From NCBI GenBank assembly GCA_937889645.1, contig CALBZE010000013.1:1-50620 (forward strand): a stretch of DNA of 50,620 bases, written 5' to 3'. The translations under genes were made by a program, and so were the position numbers. The notes below the pieces were generated by a model, which saw only the letters and a list, made by a program, of their open reading frames with translations, did not search any database and had not been told where the DNA came from. Shown one piece after another: positions 9,362-17,618 of this stretch (the stretch's first letter is position 1; every line of letters starts with the position of its first letter). This DNA comes from an uncultured bacterium (GTDB lineage: Bacteria > Gemmatimonadota > Gemmatimonadetes > Longimicrobiales > RSA9).

Positions 9362-10059
9362 ACGCCCTCCGCCGTCAACACGCGGACGCCGTCCTCGCCC
9401 CCGACGACGACCACGTCCGCCAGTCCGAGGAACAATCCGGTTTCGACAACGCCGACCCGCTGCCGGATCTCACGCTCGATCCGTTCCGGCTCGAGGATCC
9501 CGCCCTCGAAGCGGCAGTCCAGGACGTAGTGCCCGCCGTCCGTCGTGAACGGTGTGCCATCCGGCGAGCGGCGCAGCGTCGGCTGCGCGCCGAGCAGGTC
9601 CAGGTACGCCAGGTGCGTCGTCCACCCGAACGGTACGACCTCGACCGGGAGCGGCGCGCGCTCGCCCAGACGGCCGACCAGCTTCCCGTCGTCCACCACG
9701 ATGATGAGCCGGTCGGATGCGGTCGCGACGATCTTCTCCCAGAGGAGCGCGCCGCCGAGCCCCTTGATCAGCGAAAGGTCCGGCGCGACCTCGTCCGCGC
9801 CGTCGATCGTGAGGTCGAGCCGCGGCTCGTCCTCGAGGCTCGTCAACGGGATCCCCAGCTCCCGGGCGATCCGGCTCGTCTCCCGCGACGTCGGCACGCC
9901 GACGATGTTCGTGAGGACGCCCGCCCGCAGGCGCTCGGCCAGCACCTCCAGCACGTGCCGCGCCGTCGACCCGGTCCCCAGGCCGATGACCATCCCGTCC
10001 TCGACGTACTCGACCGCCCGCTCGGCCGCCAACCGCTTCAACCGCTCACGCTCGCTCAC
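9358..10059 (-). CDS. rpiA: Ribose-5-phosphate isomerase A
   Basis: RpiA interconverts ribose-5-phosphate and ribulose-5-phosphate. The 233-residue protein shows GLGTGSTARHVLEVLAERL (phosphate-binding loop), GVPTSRETSRIARELGIPL, LDLTIDGADEVAPDLSLIKGLGGALLWEKIVA (catalytic region) and DGKLVGRLG. I chose the GTG at 10059 because it directly precedes the conserved N-terminus and has GGAGGGG 4-6 nt upstream; a longer frame to 10113 has no support. It overlaps rpe by 4 nt. Confidence 0.95.
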   Translation of the reverse strand: MSERERLKRLAAERAVEYVEDGMVIGLGTGSTARHVLEVLAERLRAGVLTNIVGVPTSRETSRIARELGIPLTSLEDEPRLDLTIDGADEVAPDLSLIKGLGGALLWEKIVATASDRLIIVVDDGKLVGRLGERAPLPVEVVPFGWTTHLAYLDLLGAQPTLRRSPDGTPFTTDGGHYVLDCRFEGGILEPERIEREIRQRVGVVETGLFLGLADVVVVGGEDGVRVLTAEGV

Positions 10060-10123
10060 CCGTCCCCTCCATAAGTGCAACGGCCGCCGGACCTGCCGGC
10101 CCGGCGGCCACATGCCGCGCCGC

Positions 10124-11053
10124 TCAGACCGGGAAGTTTCGCATCACGTCCTTGATGCGTTCCGTCAGCGCCAGCGCCTCGTCCATCGGCCGCTGCCACA
10201 TGTTGCGGCCGAAGATCAGCCCGGTCGCGCCCTGCTCCATCGCCACGCGCGCCTTGTCGAGCAGGTCCTCGTCGCTGATCTTGCTCCCGCCGCTGAACAG
10301 CACCATCGAGTTCCCCGCCGACTCGACCACGCGCCGCACGCCCTCCTCGTACGTCCACTCGAGCTCGTTGTACGGCTTCGGCTGCTGCGGGTCCTTGTCG
10401 CTCTTCTTCGGCACGTTCAGCTTGATCACGTCGGCGCCCAGCTCGTGCGCGAGGCGCGACGCGTAGTCCACCGCGTAGAGCGAGTCACGGCCGCCCTTCG
10501 CCTCGATCGCCGAGCCGCGCGGGTACGACCACACGATGATCGGCATCCCGTACTTCTCGCACTGCTCGCGCACCTTCACGAACTGCAGGAAGTCGTCGTC
10601 CTGCCGCGGCGAGCCGACGTACAGCGTGTAGCCGATCGCGTCCGCGCCGATCGCAACGGCGTCCTCCACCGTGGCCGTCAGCGGCGAGAACGCCTCCGCG
10701 TCGCTCGGGATGTTCGTCTTGCCGTTGATCTTCAGGATGAGCGGCACGCGCCCGGCGTACTTCTTCATGTAACGCACCGCCATCCCCCAGTGGCACGCAA
10801 TCGCGTTGTAGCCGCCCTCCGCGGCCAGGCGCCACTGGAACTCCGGATCCTTCGACGCGGGGTTCGGGAAGAAATTCAGCGGCCCGTGCTCGATCCCCTG
10901 GTCGATCGGGAGCACCAGCAGCGTCCCGTTCTTAAGCCCATGCTCGTAAAGCAGCCGGTGCAGCCGGACCCGCTTGCCCACCGGGATGTCCAGGTCCGCC
11001 AGTCTGGGACGTGTCGCCTTCGCCTGGTCGGCCGCCGTTACGTTGGGACTCAT
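10124..11053 (-). CDS. Class I fructose-bisphosphate aldolase, archaeal (DhnA/FbaB) type
   Basis: A 309-residue TIM-barrel aldolase of the DhnA family, which forms a Schiff base with lysine. It cleaves or forms fructose-1,6-bisphosphate. LVLPIDQGIEHGP is the family's N-terminal signature. The probable Schiff-base Lys is in GADVIKLNVP. LFSGGSKISDEDLL and GLIFGRNMWQRP are the phosphate-binding loops. The ATG at 11053 has GGAGG 9 nt upstream. Its place in an operon with transketolase, rpiA and rpe supports sugar-phosphate metabolism over the related ADH synthase role in archaeal-type aromatic synthesis, for which no partner gene is present. Confidence 0.9.
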   Translation of the reverse strand: MSPNVTAADQAKATRPRLADLDIPVGKRVRLHRLLYEHGLKNGTLLVLPIDQGIEHGPLNFFPNPASKDPEFQWRLAAEGGYNAIACHWGMAVRYMKKYAGRVPLILKINGKTNIPSDAEAFSPLTATVEDAVAIGADAIGYTLYVGSPRQDDDFLQFVKVREQCEKYGMPIIVWSYPRGSAIEAKGGRDSLYAVDYASRLAHELGADVIKLNVPKKSDKDPQQPKPYNELEWTYEEGVRRVVESAGNSMVLFSGGSKISDEDLLDKARVAMEQGATGLIFGRNMWQRPMDEALALTERIKDVMRNFPV

Positions 11054-11110
11054 GTCGCATGCCCTCCGTGGTTGGAAGTGCTTGGGTTCTTTCCAGCTCT
11101 ATCCTGTTGA

Positions 11111-12079
11111 CTACGAACTCCGCCGCTCGAGCGCGCGGCGCACCGCGGCAGAGATGTGATCGGCCGTCAGGCCGTACTTCCGCAACAACGCACCCGGATC
11201 GCCGCTCTCGGCGTACGTGTCGTCCAGCCCGACGAATTCCATCGGCACCGGCCGCGTACGGCACACCACCTGGGCGACGCGGGCGCCGAGACCGCCGTGG
11301 ATGAGGTGCTCCTCGGCCGTCACGATCGCGCCGGTCTCCTCGGCCGCGCGACGGATCGCCTCCTCATCGAGCGGCTTCACCGTCGCCATGTCCAGGACCC
11401 GGACCTCGATCCCCTCGCGGCGCAGCCGTTCGTGTGCGACGACGGCCGCACCGACCATCAGTCCGTTCGCGATGATCGTCGCGTCCCGACCCTCGCGGAC
11501 GAGCGTCGCCTTGCCGAACTCGAAGTCCGAAGGCACGCCGTCGTAGATCACCGGCGCCTTCGGACGGCCCGTCCGGATGTACACCGGACCCTTGTGGCGG
11601 TACGCCGCCTCCACGGCCGCGCGCGTCTGGTGCTCGTCAGACGGCACGCACACCACGAAGCCAGGCAGGCTGCACGCGAGCGCCACGTCTTCGATCGCCT
11701 GCTGACTCGCGCCGTCCTCGCCCGGCGAAATCCCGCCGTGGCTGCCCACCACCTTCACGTTCAGGTTCGGGTACGCCACCGCCATCCGCAACTGGTCGAA
11801 CCCCTTCAGGATCACGAAGCAGGCGAAGCTCGAGATGAACGGCACCTTCCCGCAGCTCGCGAGACCGCCGGCCATCCCGACCATGTTCGCCTCCTGGATC
11901 CCGACGTTCAGGAAGCGGTCGGGGAAATCCTCGCCGAAGTACGCGCTCTTCGTGCTCTTGGCCAGGTCCGCGTCCAACACCACGATGTCCGGGTGCTTCG
12001 CGCCCAGTTCCCGAAGCGCCTCGCCGTACGCGTCGCGCGTCGCCTTGCCGAGCTGCAGCCCCTCGTAGAGTTCCTTCAT
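11111..12079 (-). CDS. Transketolase, C-terminal (pyrimidine-binding) subunit
   Basis: A 322-residue half of a split transketolase. It carries the pyrimidine-binding domain (DIVVLDADLAKSTK, FLNVGIQEANMVGMAGGLA with the catalytic Glu, ISSFACFV) and the C-terminal regulatory domain (ATIIANGLMVGAAVVAHERL, VLDMATVKPLDEEAI, VTAEEHLIHGGLG). Split forms like this are common in archaea and several bacterial phyla. It starts with ATG overlapping the stop of the N-terminal subunit by 4 nt, as expected for 1:1 coupled subunits. A dehydrogenase E1-type function is less likely given the rpe/rpiA neighbours. Confidence 0.93.
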   Translation of the reverse strand: MKELYEGLQLGKATRDAYGEALRELGAKHPDIVVLDADLAKSTKSAYFGEDFPDRFLNVGIQEANMVGMAGGLASCGKVPFISSFACFVILKGFDQLRMAVAYPNLNVKVVGSHGGISPGEDGASQQAIEDVALACSLPGFVVCVPSDEHQTRAAVEAAYRHKGPVYIRTGRPKAPVIYDGVPSDFEFGKATLVREGRDATIIANGLMVGAAVVAHERLRREGIEVRVLDMATVKPLDEEAIRRAAEETGAIVTAEEHLIHGGLGARVAQVVCRTRPVPMEFVGLDDTYAESGDPGALLRKYGLTADHISAAVRRALERRSS

Positions 12080-12987
12080 CGCCCTGCCTCCCGCTCCTCC
12101 GCGGCTTCCCGCTCGATCGAACGCTCCGCGCGCGTGAGAACGTCCTCCAGCTCACCCAGCGCCCGGGCCAGCTCCTCCTCCGTCGGGGCGACGCCGTGGT
12201 AGGCGTTCTCCCCTTCCATGAAGCTCACGCCCTTCCCCTTCACCGTGTGCGCGATCAGGCACGCGGGGCACCGCTGCGACGTCGCCCACTCCAGCCCTTC
12301 CAGCACGGCCCCCAGGTCGTGGCCATCGATTTCGCGCACGTGCCACTTCATGGCGCGCCACTTGTCCGCCAGCGGCTCCAGGTCCAGGATCTCCGCGATC
12401 GCGCCGTCCAGCTGGAACTTGTTGTAGTCGACGATCGCGACCAGGTTGTCGGGCGCGTAGTGGCCGGCGGCCATGGCCGCCTCCCACACCTGCCCCTCCT
12501 GGCACTCGCCGTCCCCGAGGAGCACAAACACCCTGTAGTCCTTCTGGTCCATCCGCGCCGCGAGCGCCATCCCGAGGCCGATCGAGAGCCCCTGCCCGAG
12601 CGAGCCCGTCGACGCCTCGATCCCGGGCGCCGTCCCCAGCACCGGATGCCCCTGGAGCCGGGTGTCGATCTTCCGCAGCGTCATCAACTCCTCGACCGGG
12701 AAGAACCCGGCCTCGGCGAGGGCCGCGTATTGCACGGGCACGCCGTGCCCCTTCGACAGGATGAACCGATCCCGGTCCGGCCAGTCCGGCCGATTGGGGT
12801 CGTACCTCAGATAACCACCGAAATAGAGAGCGGTCACGATCTCGACCGCCGAAAGCGAGCCCCCGGGGTGCCCGCTCTTCGCTTCCGCGAGCATCGTCAC
12901 GATGTGCCGGCGGATGCGCGTCGCCATGTCCCGCAGCGCGGGCAGGTCCAGCCGACGGTCCGACCGGCTAGGTGCGGCGTCTTCCAT
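12076..12987 (-). CDS. Transketolase, N-terminal (TPP-binding) subunit
   Basis: A 303-residue TPP-binding half of the split transketolase. SGHPGGSLSAVEIVTALYF, FILSKGHGVPVQYAALAE, ASTGSLGQGLSIGLGMALAARM and the TPP/Mg motif LLGDGECQEGQVWEAAMAAGH...IVDYNKFQLDG are all present in order. With the C-terminal subunit it transfers two-carbon units between pentose phosphates and other sugars. The ATG at 12987 has GAGGAG closely upstream. It is the first gene of the operon tktN-tktC-fba-rpiA-rpe. Confidence 0.94.
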   Translation of the reverse strand: MEDAAPSRSDRRLDLPALRDMATRIRRHIVTMLAEAKSGHPGGSLSAVEIVTALYFGGYLRYDPNRPDWPDRDRFILSKGHGVPVQYAALAEAGFFPVEELMTLRKIDTRLQGHPVLGTAPGIEASTGSLGQGLSIGLGMALAARMDQKDYRVFVLLGDGECQEGQVWEAAMAAGHYAPDNLVAIVDYNKFQLDGAIAEILDLEPLADKWRAMKWHVREIDGHDLGAVLEGLEWATSQRCPACLIAHTVKGKGVSFMEGENAYHGVAPTEEELARALGELEDVLTRAERSIEREAAEEREAGR

Positions 12988-13067
12988 AGCTCCTCTGGTT
13001 CGTGGTCTCGCACCACCTGCATGCAGCCGCCAAAGGTAACGAGCGGACGCGTTCCACGCAAAGAACG

Positions 13068-13093
13068 GTGCCCGGCCCCCAGGGGCCGGGCAC
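13068..13093 (-). terminator. Terminator hairpin after the repeat-protein gene 13125-13790
   Basis: GTGCCCGGCCCC (13068-13079) pairs perfectly with 13082-13093, a 12-bp GC stem. It lies about 30 nt after the minus-strand stop at 13125. The following bases on the minus strand are CGTTCTTTG, so the U-tract is weak. Confidence 0.6.
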
Positions 13094-13124
13094 CCGCTCC
13101 GCTCCAACCGCACACGTCGGACGC

Positions 13125-13790
13125 CTATCCGTTCGCGTTCCCCGCGCGCGCGACCGTCTGCGACGCCCCGGCCGAGGCCTGCCGCGACTTCGATTTCCGG
13201 TCGGGGATCAGGCGGTCGTTCAGGCGAGTGAGCGTGAAGTAGTAAACCACCTCGCCGATGCTGTCCCGCACGTCCAGCGCCTCCAGGTACAGCTCGACGG
13301 CTTCCGTGAACGGCAGTTCCTGCTCGAGGATCTCGACGAAGTGCAGCGCGTTCTCGACGTGGGCGCCGAGGAGCGCGACCTCCGTCCGCGCGGCCTCGAG
13401 CTCGATCCAACGGCGCAGCTCCTCGTTGATCCGGCCGCGGAGCCGCTGGCGCAGGTTGCCGAAGAGCCCGCCCCTGGTCCGGCCGACCTGGGCCGCGGCG
13501 TCGGCCTCCGCCATCCGCTCCGGCCAGGTCTGGCGACGGTGGCCATCCTCGCCGAGGAAGGCGAGTGCACGCGTGGTGATGATGCGCGCTTCATCCTCGG
13601 AGAGGCGCAGCAGCCGCGTGTAGATGTCGAGCGCGTCGTCGAAGGGGACGTGATCGCCGACCAGCTCGATCAGCTCGAGCGCGTGTTCGACGTGAGTGCT
13701 CAGGAGGCGCTCCTGCGCGACGGCGATGGCGAGGTCGATGCGACGGCGCGCAGGCTGAGAGATGCCCTTGGGCGCGAACGGAGTCTTCAC
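13125..13790 (-). CDS. Unknown protein with two tandem helical repeats (paralogue at 21712-22329)
   Basis: A 221-residue protein I cannot assign. Residues 32-79 and 143-190 look like two copies of one unit. Both have an HVExAL core, an aromatic/Leu-rich helix, then L/V-P-F-x-x-A and another long helix: THVEHALELIEL...VPFDDALDIY versus AHVENALHFVEIL...LPFTEAVELY. A basic linker separates them, and the C-terminus is low-complexity. A second gene (21712-22329) aligns along the whole length without needing gaps in the first 80 residues. No signal peptide or membrane helix is visible. The GTG at 13790 has TGGAGT 7-8 nt upstream; an upstream extension to 13850 looks non-coding. Confidence 0.75.
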   Translation of the reverse strand: MKTPFAPKGISQPARRRIDLAIAVAQERLLSTHVEHALELIELVGDHVPFDDALDIYTRLLRLSEDEARIITTRALAFLGEDGHRRQTWPERMAEADAAAQVGRTRGGLFGNLRQRLRGRINEELRRWIELEAARTEVALLGAHVENALHFVEILEQELPFTEAVELYLEALDVRDSIGEVVYYFTLTRLNDRLIPDRKSKSRQASAGASQTVARAGNANG

Positions 13791-13871
13791 GACGGCTACT
13801 CCAGCGAAAGCGAGCCACGGCGGGTGCGAACCCGGCGGCGAAAGGTGCAAAATCCATTCCCCGCAAGGCTT

Positions 13872-14216
13872 CTAGCGGCGATGCCGTCGCGCCGATCGAA
13901 GCTCCGGGAGCGGCCGCTGCCGGATCCGTTCCTCGCCCGGGACGAAGTCCGGGCCGTAGCCGTATCGGTCGCCCATGCGGTAGTCGTAGGTATGCTCGGG
14001 GCCGTAGGGGACGGGCGCGTCGCCGTAGCGGCGAAGCTCGCCGGGGCCCCGGTATCCGGCGCCTTCGATGGGGAACGGTCGGCGCCGGTCGGGCCGCGGC
14101 AGGGGCGCACGATACTCGGATTCGAAAAACTCGCCCCGCGCACTGCGGTAGGACGATCGCATCCGTCCGCGGCGCGCGGGGTTCACCCGTCGTGCGTACC
14201 AATCGTCGTACTGCAT
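13872..14216 (-). CDS. Small basic Tyr/Arg/Pro-rich protein, unknown
   Basis: A 114-residue, strongly basic protein rich in Arg, Tyr, Pro and Gly (for example DYRMGDRYGYGPDFVPGEER around residues 77-96). It is likely disordered. The ATG at 14216 has AGGAG 7 nt upstream, which supports translation. It ends about 80 nt before the repeat-protein gene at 13790 on the same strand. Its YGP-x-x-x-P-x-x-E/R-E/R-R stretch resembles part of the disordered N-terminus of the BON protein at 21164-21715, whose neighbour is the paralogue of 13125-13790. I infer the two gene pairs are related. Function unknown. Confidence 0.6.
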   Translation of the reverse strand: MQYDDWYARRVNPARRGRMRSSYRSARGEFFESEYRAPLPRPDRRRPFPIEGAGYRGPGELRRYGDAPVPYGPEHTYDYRMGDRYGYGPDFVPGEERIRQRPLPELRSARRHRR

Positions 14217-14296
14217 TTCCGATCTCCTGGCCACCGGTTGCTCGCGGACCCGAGCGACCGGGGGCGGCAAGGCGCGTGCCCGCCGCGGAGATCGTT

Positions 14297-15760
14297 TCAG
14301 GTCAGCGTCGCGCGGGCCTCGTTCAGCTGCCTGAGCACCGCGGCCCGGCCCGTCCCGCCGGGGAGCGAGCGCGCTTCGACCGACCGGTCCGCCGTGAGCG
14401 TGCGCCCGATCCCCGTGGCCAGCGCGGGGTGCACCGCGGTCCACGTCTCGTCAGGCAGCTCGAAGATCGACACGCCCTGGAGCTCGGCCGCGCGCACCAG
14501 CTTGCCGACGATGCCGTGCGCCTCGCGGAACGGGACGCCCGCACGTACGAGCTCGTCGGCCAGGTCCGTCGCGAGGAGCGTCGGGTCGTCGGCCGCCTTC
14601 GCGAGCGCCTCTTCGTTGAAGCGCAGCCCGGCCACGGTGTCGCGCATTGCAGGCAGGAGGAGCGACAGTGCGTCGAACGCCCCGAACAGCAGCGCCTTGT
14701 CCTCCTGCAGGTCCTTCTGGTACCCCGATGGCAGCCCCTTGAGGAGCGCCAGCGCGGCGGCCACGTCCCCGGCGAGGCGGGCGGCCTTGCCGCGGGCCAG
14801 CTCCAGACCGTCCGGGTTGCGCTTCTGCGGCATGAGGCTCGAGCCCGTCGTCATCGACTCCGGCAGCTCGACGAAGCCGAACTCGTCCGTCGAGTAGAGG
14901 ATCAGGTCCTCGGCCAGCCGCGACAGGTGCGTCCCGATCATCGCCGCGACGAAGACCAGTTCGCAGATCCAGTCCCGGTCCCCGATCGCGTCGATCGAGT
15001 TCGGCGAGATCGTCCGGAAGCCGAGCAGCTCCTTCAGCAGCGTGCGGTCGACCGGGAACCCGGACCCGGCGATCGCGCCCGAGCCGAGCGGGAGCACGCT
15101 GACGCGCTCGAGCGCGCCGGCCAGTCGGCCGAGGTCGCGATCGAACGCCCAGAAATGGGCCAGGAGCCAGTGCGCGACGCGCACCGGCTGGCCGCGGCGA
15201 ATGTGCGTGTACGCCGGGATCATCAGGTCGACGGTCGCCTCGGCCTGGGCGAGGATCGCACGCTGTAGTCCGCGCAGGTCTACGCGCAGCCGCGCCCCCG
15301 CGCGCAACGCCCAGAGCCGCGTGTCCGTTGCGACCTGGTCGTTGCGCGACCGGCCGGTGTGCAGCTTCCCGGCGACCTCCCCGACCTCCTCGTACAGCAG
15401 CCGCTCGACCAGGGTGTGGATGTCCTCGTCCTGGGCGCCCTCGGCCGCGCCCGCTGCGATGCGGGAGGCGACGCGGTGCAGGCCACGATCGAGCGCGTCC
15501 GCCTCGGCCGCGCTGAGCACGCCGGCGCCGAACAGCGCCTGCACCCACGCACGGCTCGCCTCGATGTCCTCCCGCCAAAGCCGCCGGTCGACCGGCAGGC
15601 TCCGGTTCAGCTCGTCCAGCGACGCCGCGGGGCCGCCGCCGAAGCGGCCGCCCCAGAGGCGACGCACGGTCGCGCCTTCGCCGCGCCCCTCGGGTCGCGT
15701 CTCCGGCCGCGCGTCGGCCGCCGGGGGCGCCACAGGCGCCCCTTCCACCGCCCGCCTCAC
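14297..15760 (-). CDS. argH: Argininosuccinate lyase
   Basis: ArgH splits argininosuccinate into arginine and fumarate, the last step of arginine synthesis. The 487-residue protein shows LWGGRF, DEDIHTLVERLL, GKLHTGRSRNDQVATDTRLW, AYTHIRRGQPVRVAHWLLA and the superfamily signature TGSSLMPQKRNPDGLEL. The GTG at 15760 overlaps the argG stop (GTGA) and has GAGGAGG with ideal spacing, so I prefer it. It adds about 31 Ala/Pro-rich residues before the usual LWGGRF start; a GTG at 15667 would give the standard-length protein. It is the last gene of the arg operon. Confidence 0.95.
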   Translation of the reverse strand: MRRAVEGAPVAPPAADARPETRPEGRGEGATVRRLWGGRFGGGPAASLDELNRSLPVDRRLWREDIEASRAWVQALFGAGVLSAAEADALDRGLHRVASRIAAGAAEGAQDEDIHTLVERLLYEEVGEVAGKLHTGRSRNDQVATDTRLWALRAGARLRVDLRGLQRAILAQAEATVDLMIPAYTHIRRGQPVRVAHWLLAHFWAFDRDLGRLAGALERVSVLPLGSGAIAGSGFPVDRTLLKELLGFRTISPNSIDAIGDRDWICELVFVAAMIGTHLSRLAEDLILYSTDEFGFVELPESMTTGSSLMPQKRNPDGLELARGKAARLAGDVAAALALLKGLPSGYQKDLQEDKALLFGAFDALSLLLPAMRDTVAGLRFNEEALAKAADDPTLLATDLADELVRAGVPFREAHGIVGKLVRAAELQGVSIFELPDETWTAVHPALATGIGRTLTADRSVEARSLPGGTGRAAVLRQLNEARATLT

Positions 15761-17046
15761 CGGTCCTCCTCGACCGCGCCGGCGAACGCCAGCGCCTCGA
15801 CCGCCTGCGGAGCGGCGACGTCCTCCTCCGCCGCCTCCTTCAGCGCCGCGCGAGCACGCCGCTCGGCCTCGGCCCGGATCGGCAGGCCGAAGAGCCGGAT
15901 GAAGCCCGAGGCATCCGCGTGGTCGTACACACCCTCGTCGTTGCCGAACGAAGCCAGCGCCTCGTCGTACAGCGACTGATCGCTCCGCCGCCCGACCACG
16001 ATCGCGTTGCCCTTGTAGAGCTTGAGCCGGACCGAGCCCGTGACCCGCTCCTGCGTCTTGTCGACGAGCGCATCGAGCGCCTCGCGCTCCGTCGTCCACC
16101 ACCGGCCCTCGTAAACGAGGTCCGCGTACCGCGCCGCGAGCTGGTCCTTGAGCGCCAGCGTGCGCCGGTCGAGGACGAGCTGCTCGAGCTCGCGGTGCGC
16201 CGTGATCAGGATCGTGCCGCCGGGAGTCTCGTACACGCCACGGGACTTCATCCCGACCAGCCGGTCCTCCAGGATGTCGGCACGCCCGATCCCGTGCTCT
16301 CCGCCGATCGCGTTGAGCCGCTCGACCAGCGCGACCGGCTCGAGGTACTCGCCGTTCACGCTCACCGGGTAGCCCGCCTCGAAACCGACCTCGATGTACT
16401 CCGGCCGGTCCGGCGCGTCCTCCGGCGACCGGGTCAGGAGGAACATGTCCACCGGCGGCTCGCACGCCGGGTCCTCCAGCGGCCCGCCCTCGTGCGAGAT
16501 GTGCCACAGGTTTCGATCGCGCGAGTAGATCTTCTCCTTCGTCGCGGACACCTCGATCCCCCGCTCCGCGGCGTACGCCAGCGCGTCCTCGCGCGAGCGG
16601 ATCGACCACTCCCGCCACGGCGCGATCACCTTGAGCCCGGGCGCGAACGCCTGGTACGTCAGCTCGAAACGCACCTGGTCGTTCCCCTTCCCCGTGCACC
16701 CGTGCGCCAGGGCGTGAGCGCCGAGGGAGAGCGCCAGCTCCGCCTGCCGCCGCGCGATGATCGGCCGGGCCATCGCCGTGCCGAGCAGGTATTTCCTCGC
16801 GTAGACCGCGCCCGCGCGCAGCGTCGGGAAGATCGCTTCGCGCACGAAGACGTCGCGCAGATCCTCGACCACGCACGTCAGCGCGCCTTGCCGCCGCGCC
16901 CGCGCATCCAGGCCGTCCAGCTCCTCACCCTGCCCCACGTCCGCGGCCATGCACACGACCTCGGCGCCGTAGTTCTCCCGGAGCCACGGCACGATGATCG
17001 ACGTGTCCAGGCCGCCCGAATATGCAAGCACGACGGTGAACGACAT
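15757..17046 (-). CDS. argG: Argininosuccinate synthase
   Basis: ArgG joins citrulline and aspartate using ATP to make argininosuccinate. The 429-residue protein has the PP-loop AYSGGLDTS at residues 8-16, then LAHGCTGKGNDQVRFELT, NLWHISHEGGPLEDP and the C-terminal YKGNAIVVGRRSDQSLYDEALASFG. The ATG at 17046 has GGAGG 5 nt upstream. The C-terminal tail past the last conserved helix is Ala/Glu-rich and somewhat longer than usual. It overlaps argH by 4 nt. Confidence 0.96.
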   Translation of the reverse strand: MSFTVVLAYSGGLDTSIIVPWLRENYGAEVVCMAADVGQGEELDGLDARARRQGALTCVVEDLRDVFVREAIFPTLRAGAVYARKYLLGTAMARPIIARRQAELALSLGAHALAHGCTGKGNDQVRFELTYQAFAPGLKVIAPWREWSIRSREDALAYAAERGIEVSATKEKIYSRDRNLWHISHEGGPLEDPACEPPVDMFLLTRSPEDAPDRPEYIEVGFEAGYPVSVNGEYLEPVALVERLNAIGGEHGIGRADILEDRLVGMKSRGVYETPGGTILITAHRELEQLVLDRRTLALKDQLAARYADLVYEGRWWTTEREALDALVDKTQERVTGSVRLKLYKGNAIVVGRRSDQSLYDEALASFGNDEGVYDHADASGFIRLFGLPIRAEAERRARAALKEAAEEDVAAPQAVEALAFAGAVEEDR

Positions 17047-17063
17047 GCGTTCCTCCCTCCCGT

Positions 17064-17618
17064 TCAGTACTCAAGAACCCGCACGACCGTCGCCTTCATG
17101 CACATGGCCCGGTCGATCCCTTCCTGCCGATCCGCCTCGATCTTCTCCGGCACGTCCGTCATCGGCACCGTGCGGAAGCCAAGGCGGTTGAAGAACGGCT
17201 CCTGGAGCGTCATGGCGAAGACGCGCCGCACGCCGAACGCGCGCGCCTCCTCCACGAGCGCCTCCACGATTCGACGCCCGATCTTCTTCCCCTGGCAATC
17301 CTCGGCGACAGCGAGTGCGCCCACCTCGGCCAGGTCGGGCGAGTACAGACGCAGCGCGCCGCAACCGACCACGCGGTCGCCCTCGACCGCCACGAGAAAC
17401 TCCCGAACGTGCCGATACAGCGCGCCGATCGGCCTCGGCAGCACGAGCCCGCGTCGCGCGTACTCCTCCAGCAGCTCCGCGATCTGCGGAACATCCGTAA
17501 TGCGCGCCTGCCGGATGACGACGTCGGGCGCCGCGACGACCGCAGCCGCGGCCACCGGAAACGCGACCGGGTCGATCAGCGATACTTCGGTTCCGACCCA
17601 CTGGGTGGCCGCACTCAT
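17064..17618 (-). CDS. GNAT acetyltransferase, probable short-form N-acetylglutamate synthase
   Basis: A 184-residue GNAT-fold protein inside the arginine operon. The core after residue 34 (VVIRQARITDVPQIAELLEEYA, VVGCGALRLYSPDLAEVGALAVAEDCQGKKIGRRIVEALVEEA, VFAMTLQEPFFNRLGF) resembles from memory the short NAGS (ArgA) of Mycobacterium, with the acetyl-CoA pyrophosphate loop QGKKIG. That enzyme acetylates glutamate to start arginine synthesis. The first 33 residues are extra. It starts with ATG overlapping the argD stop by 4 nt. There is no argJ or classical argA in the operon, which fits this gene supplying N-acetylglutamate; that role is inferred. Confidence 0.82.
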   Translation of the reverse strand: MSAATQWVGTEVSLIDPVAFPVAAAAVVAAPDVVIRQARITDVPQIAELLEEYARRGLVLPRPIGALYRHVREFLVAVEGDRVVGCGALRLYSPDLAEVGALAVAEDCQGKKIGRRIVEALVEEARAFGVRRVFAMTLQEPFFNRLGFRTVPMTDVPEKIEADRQEGIDRAMCMKATVVRVLEY

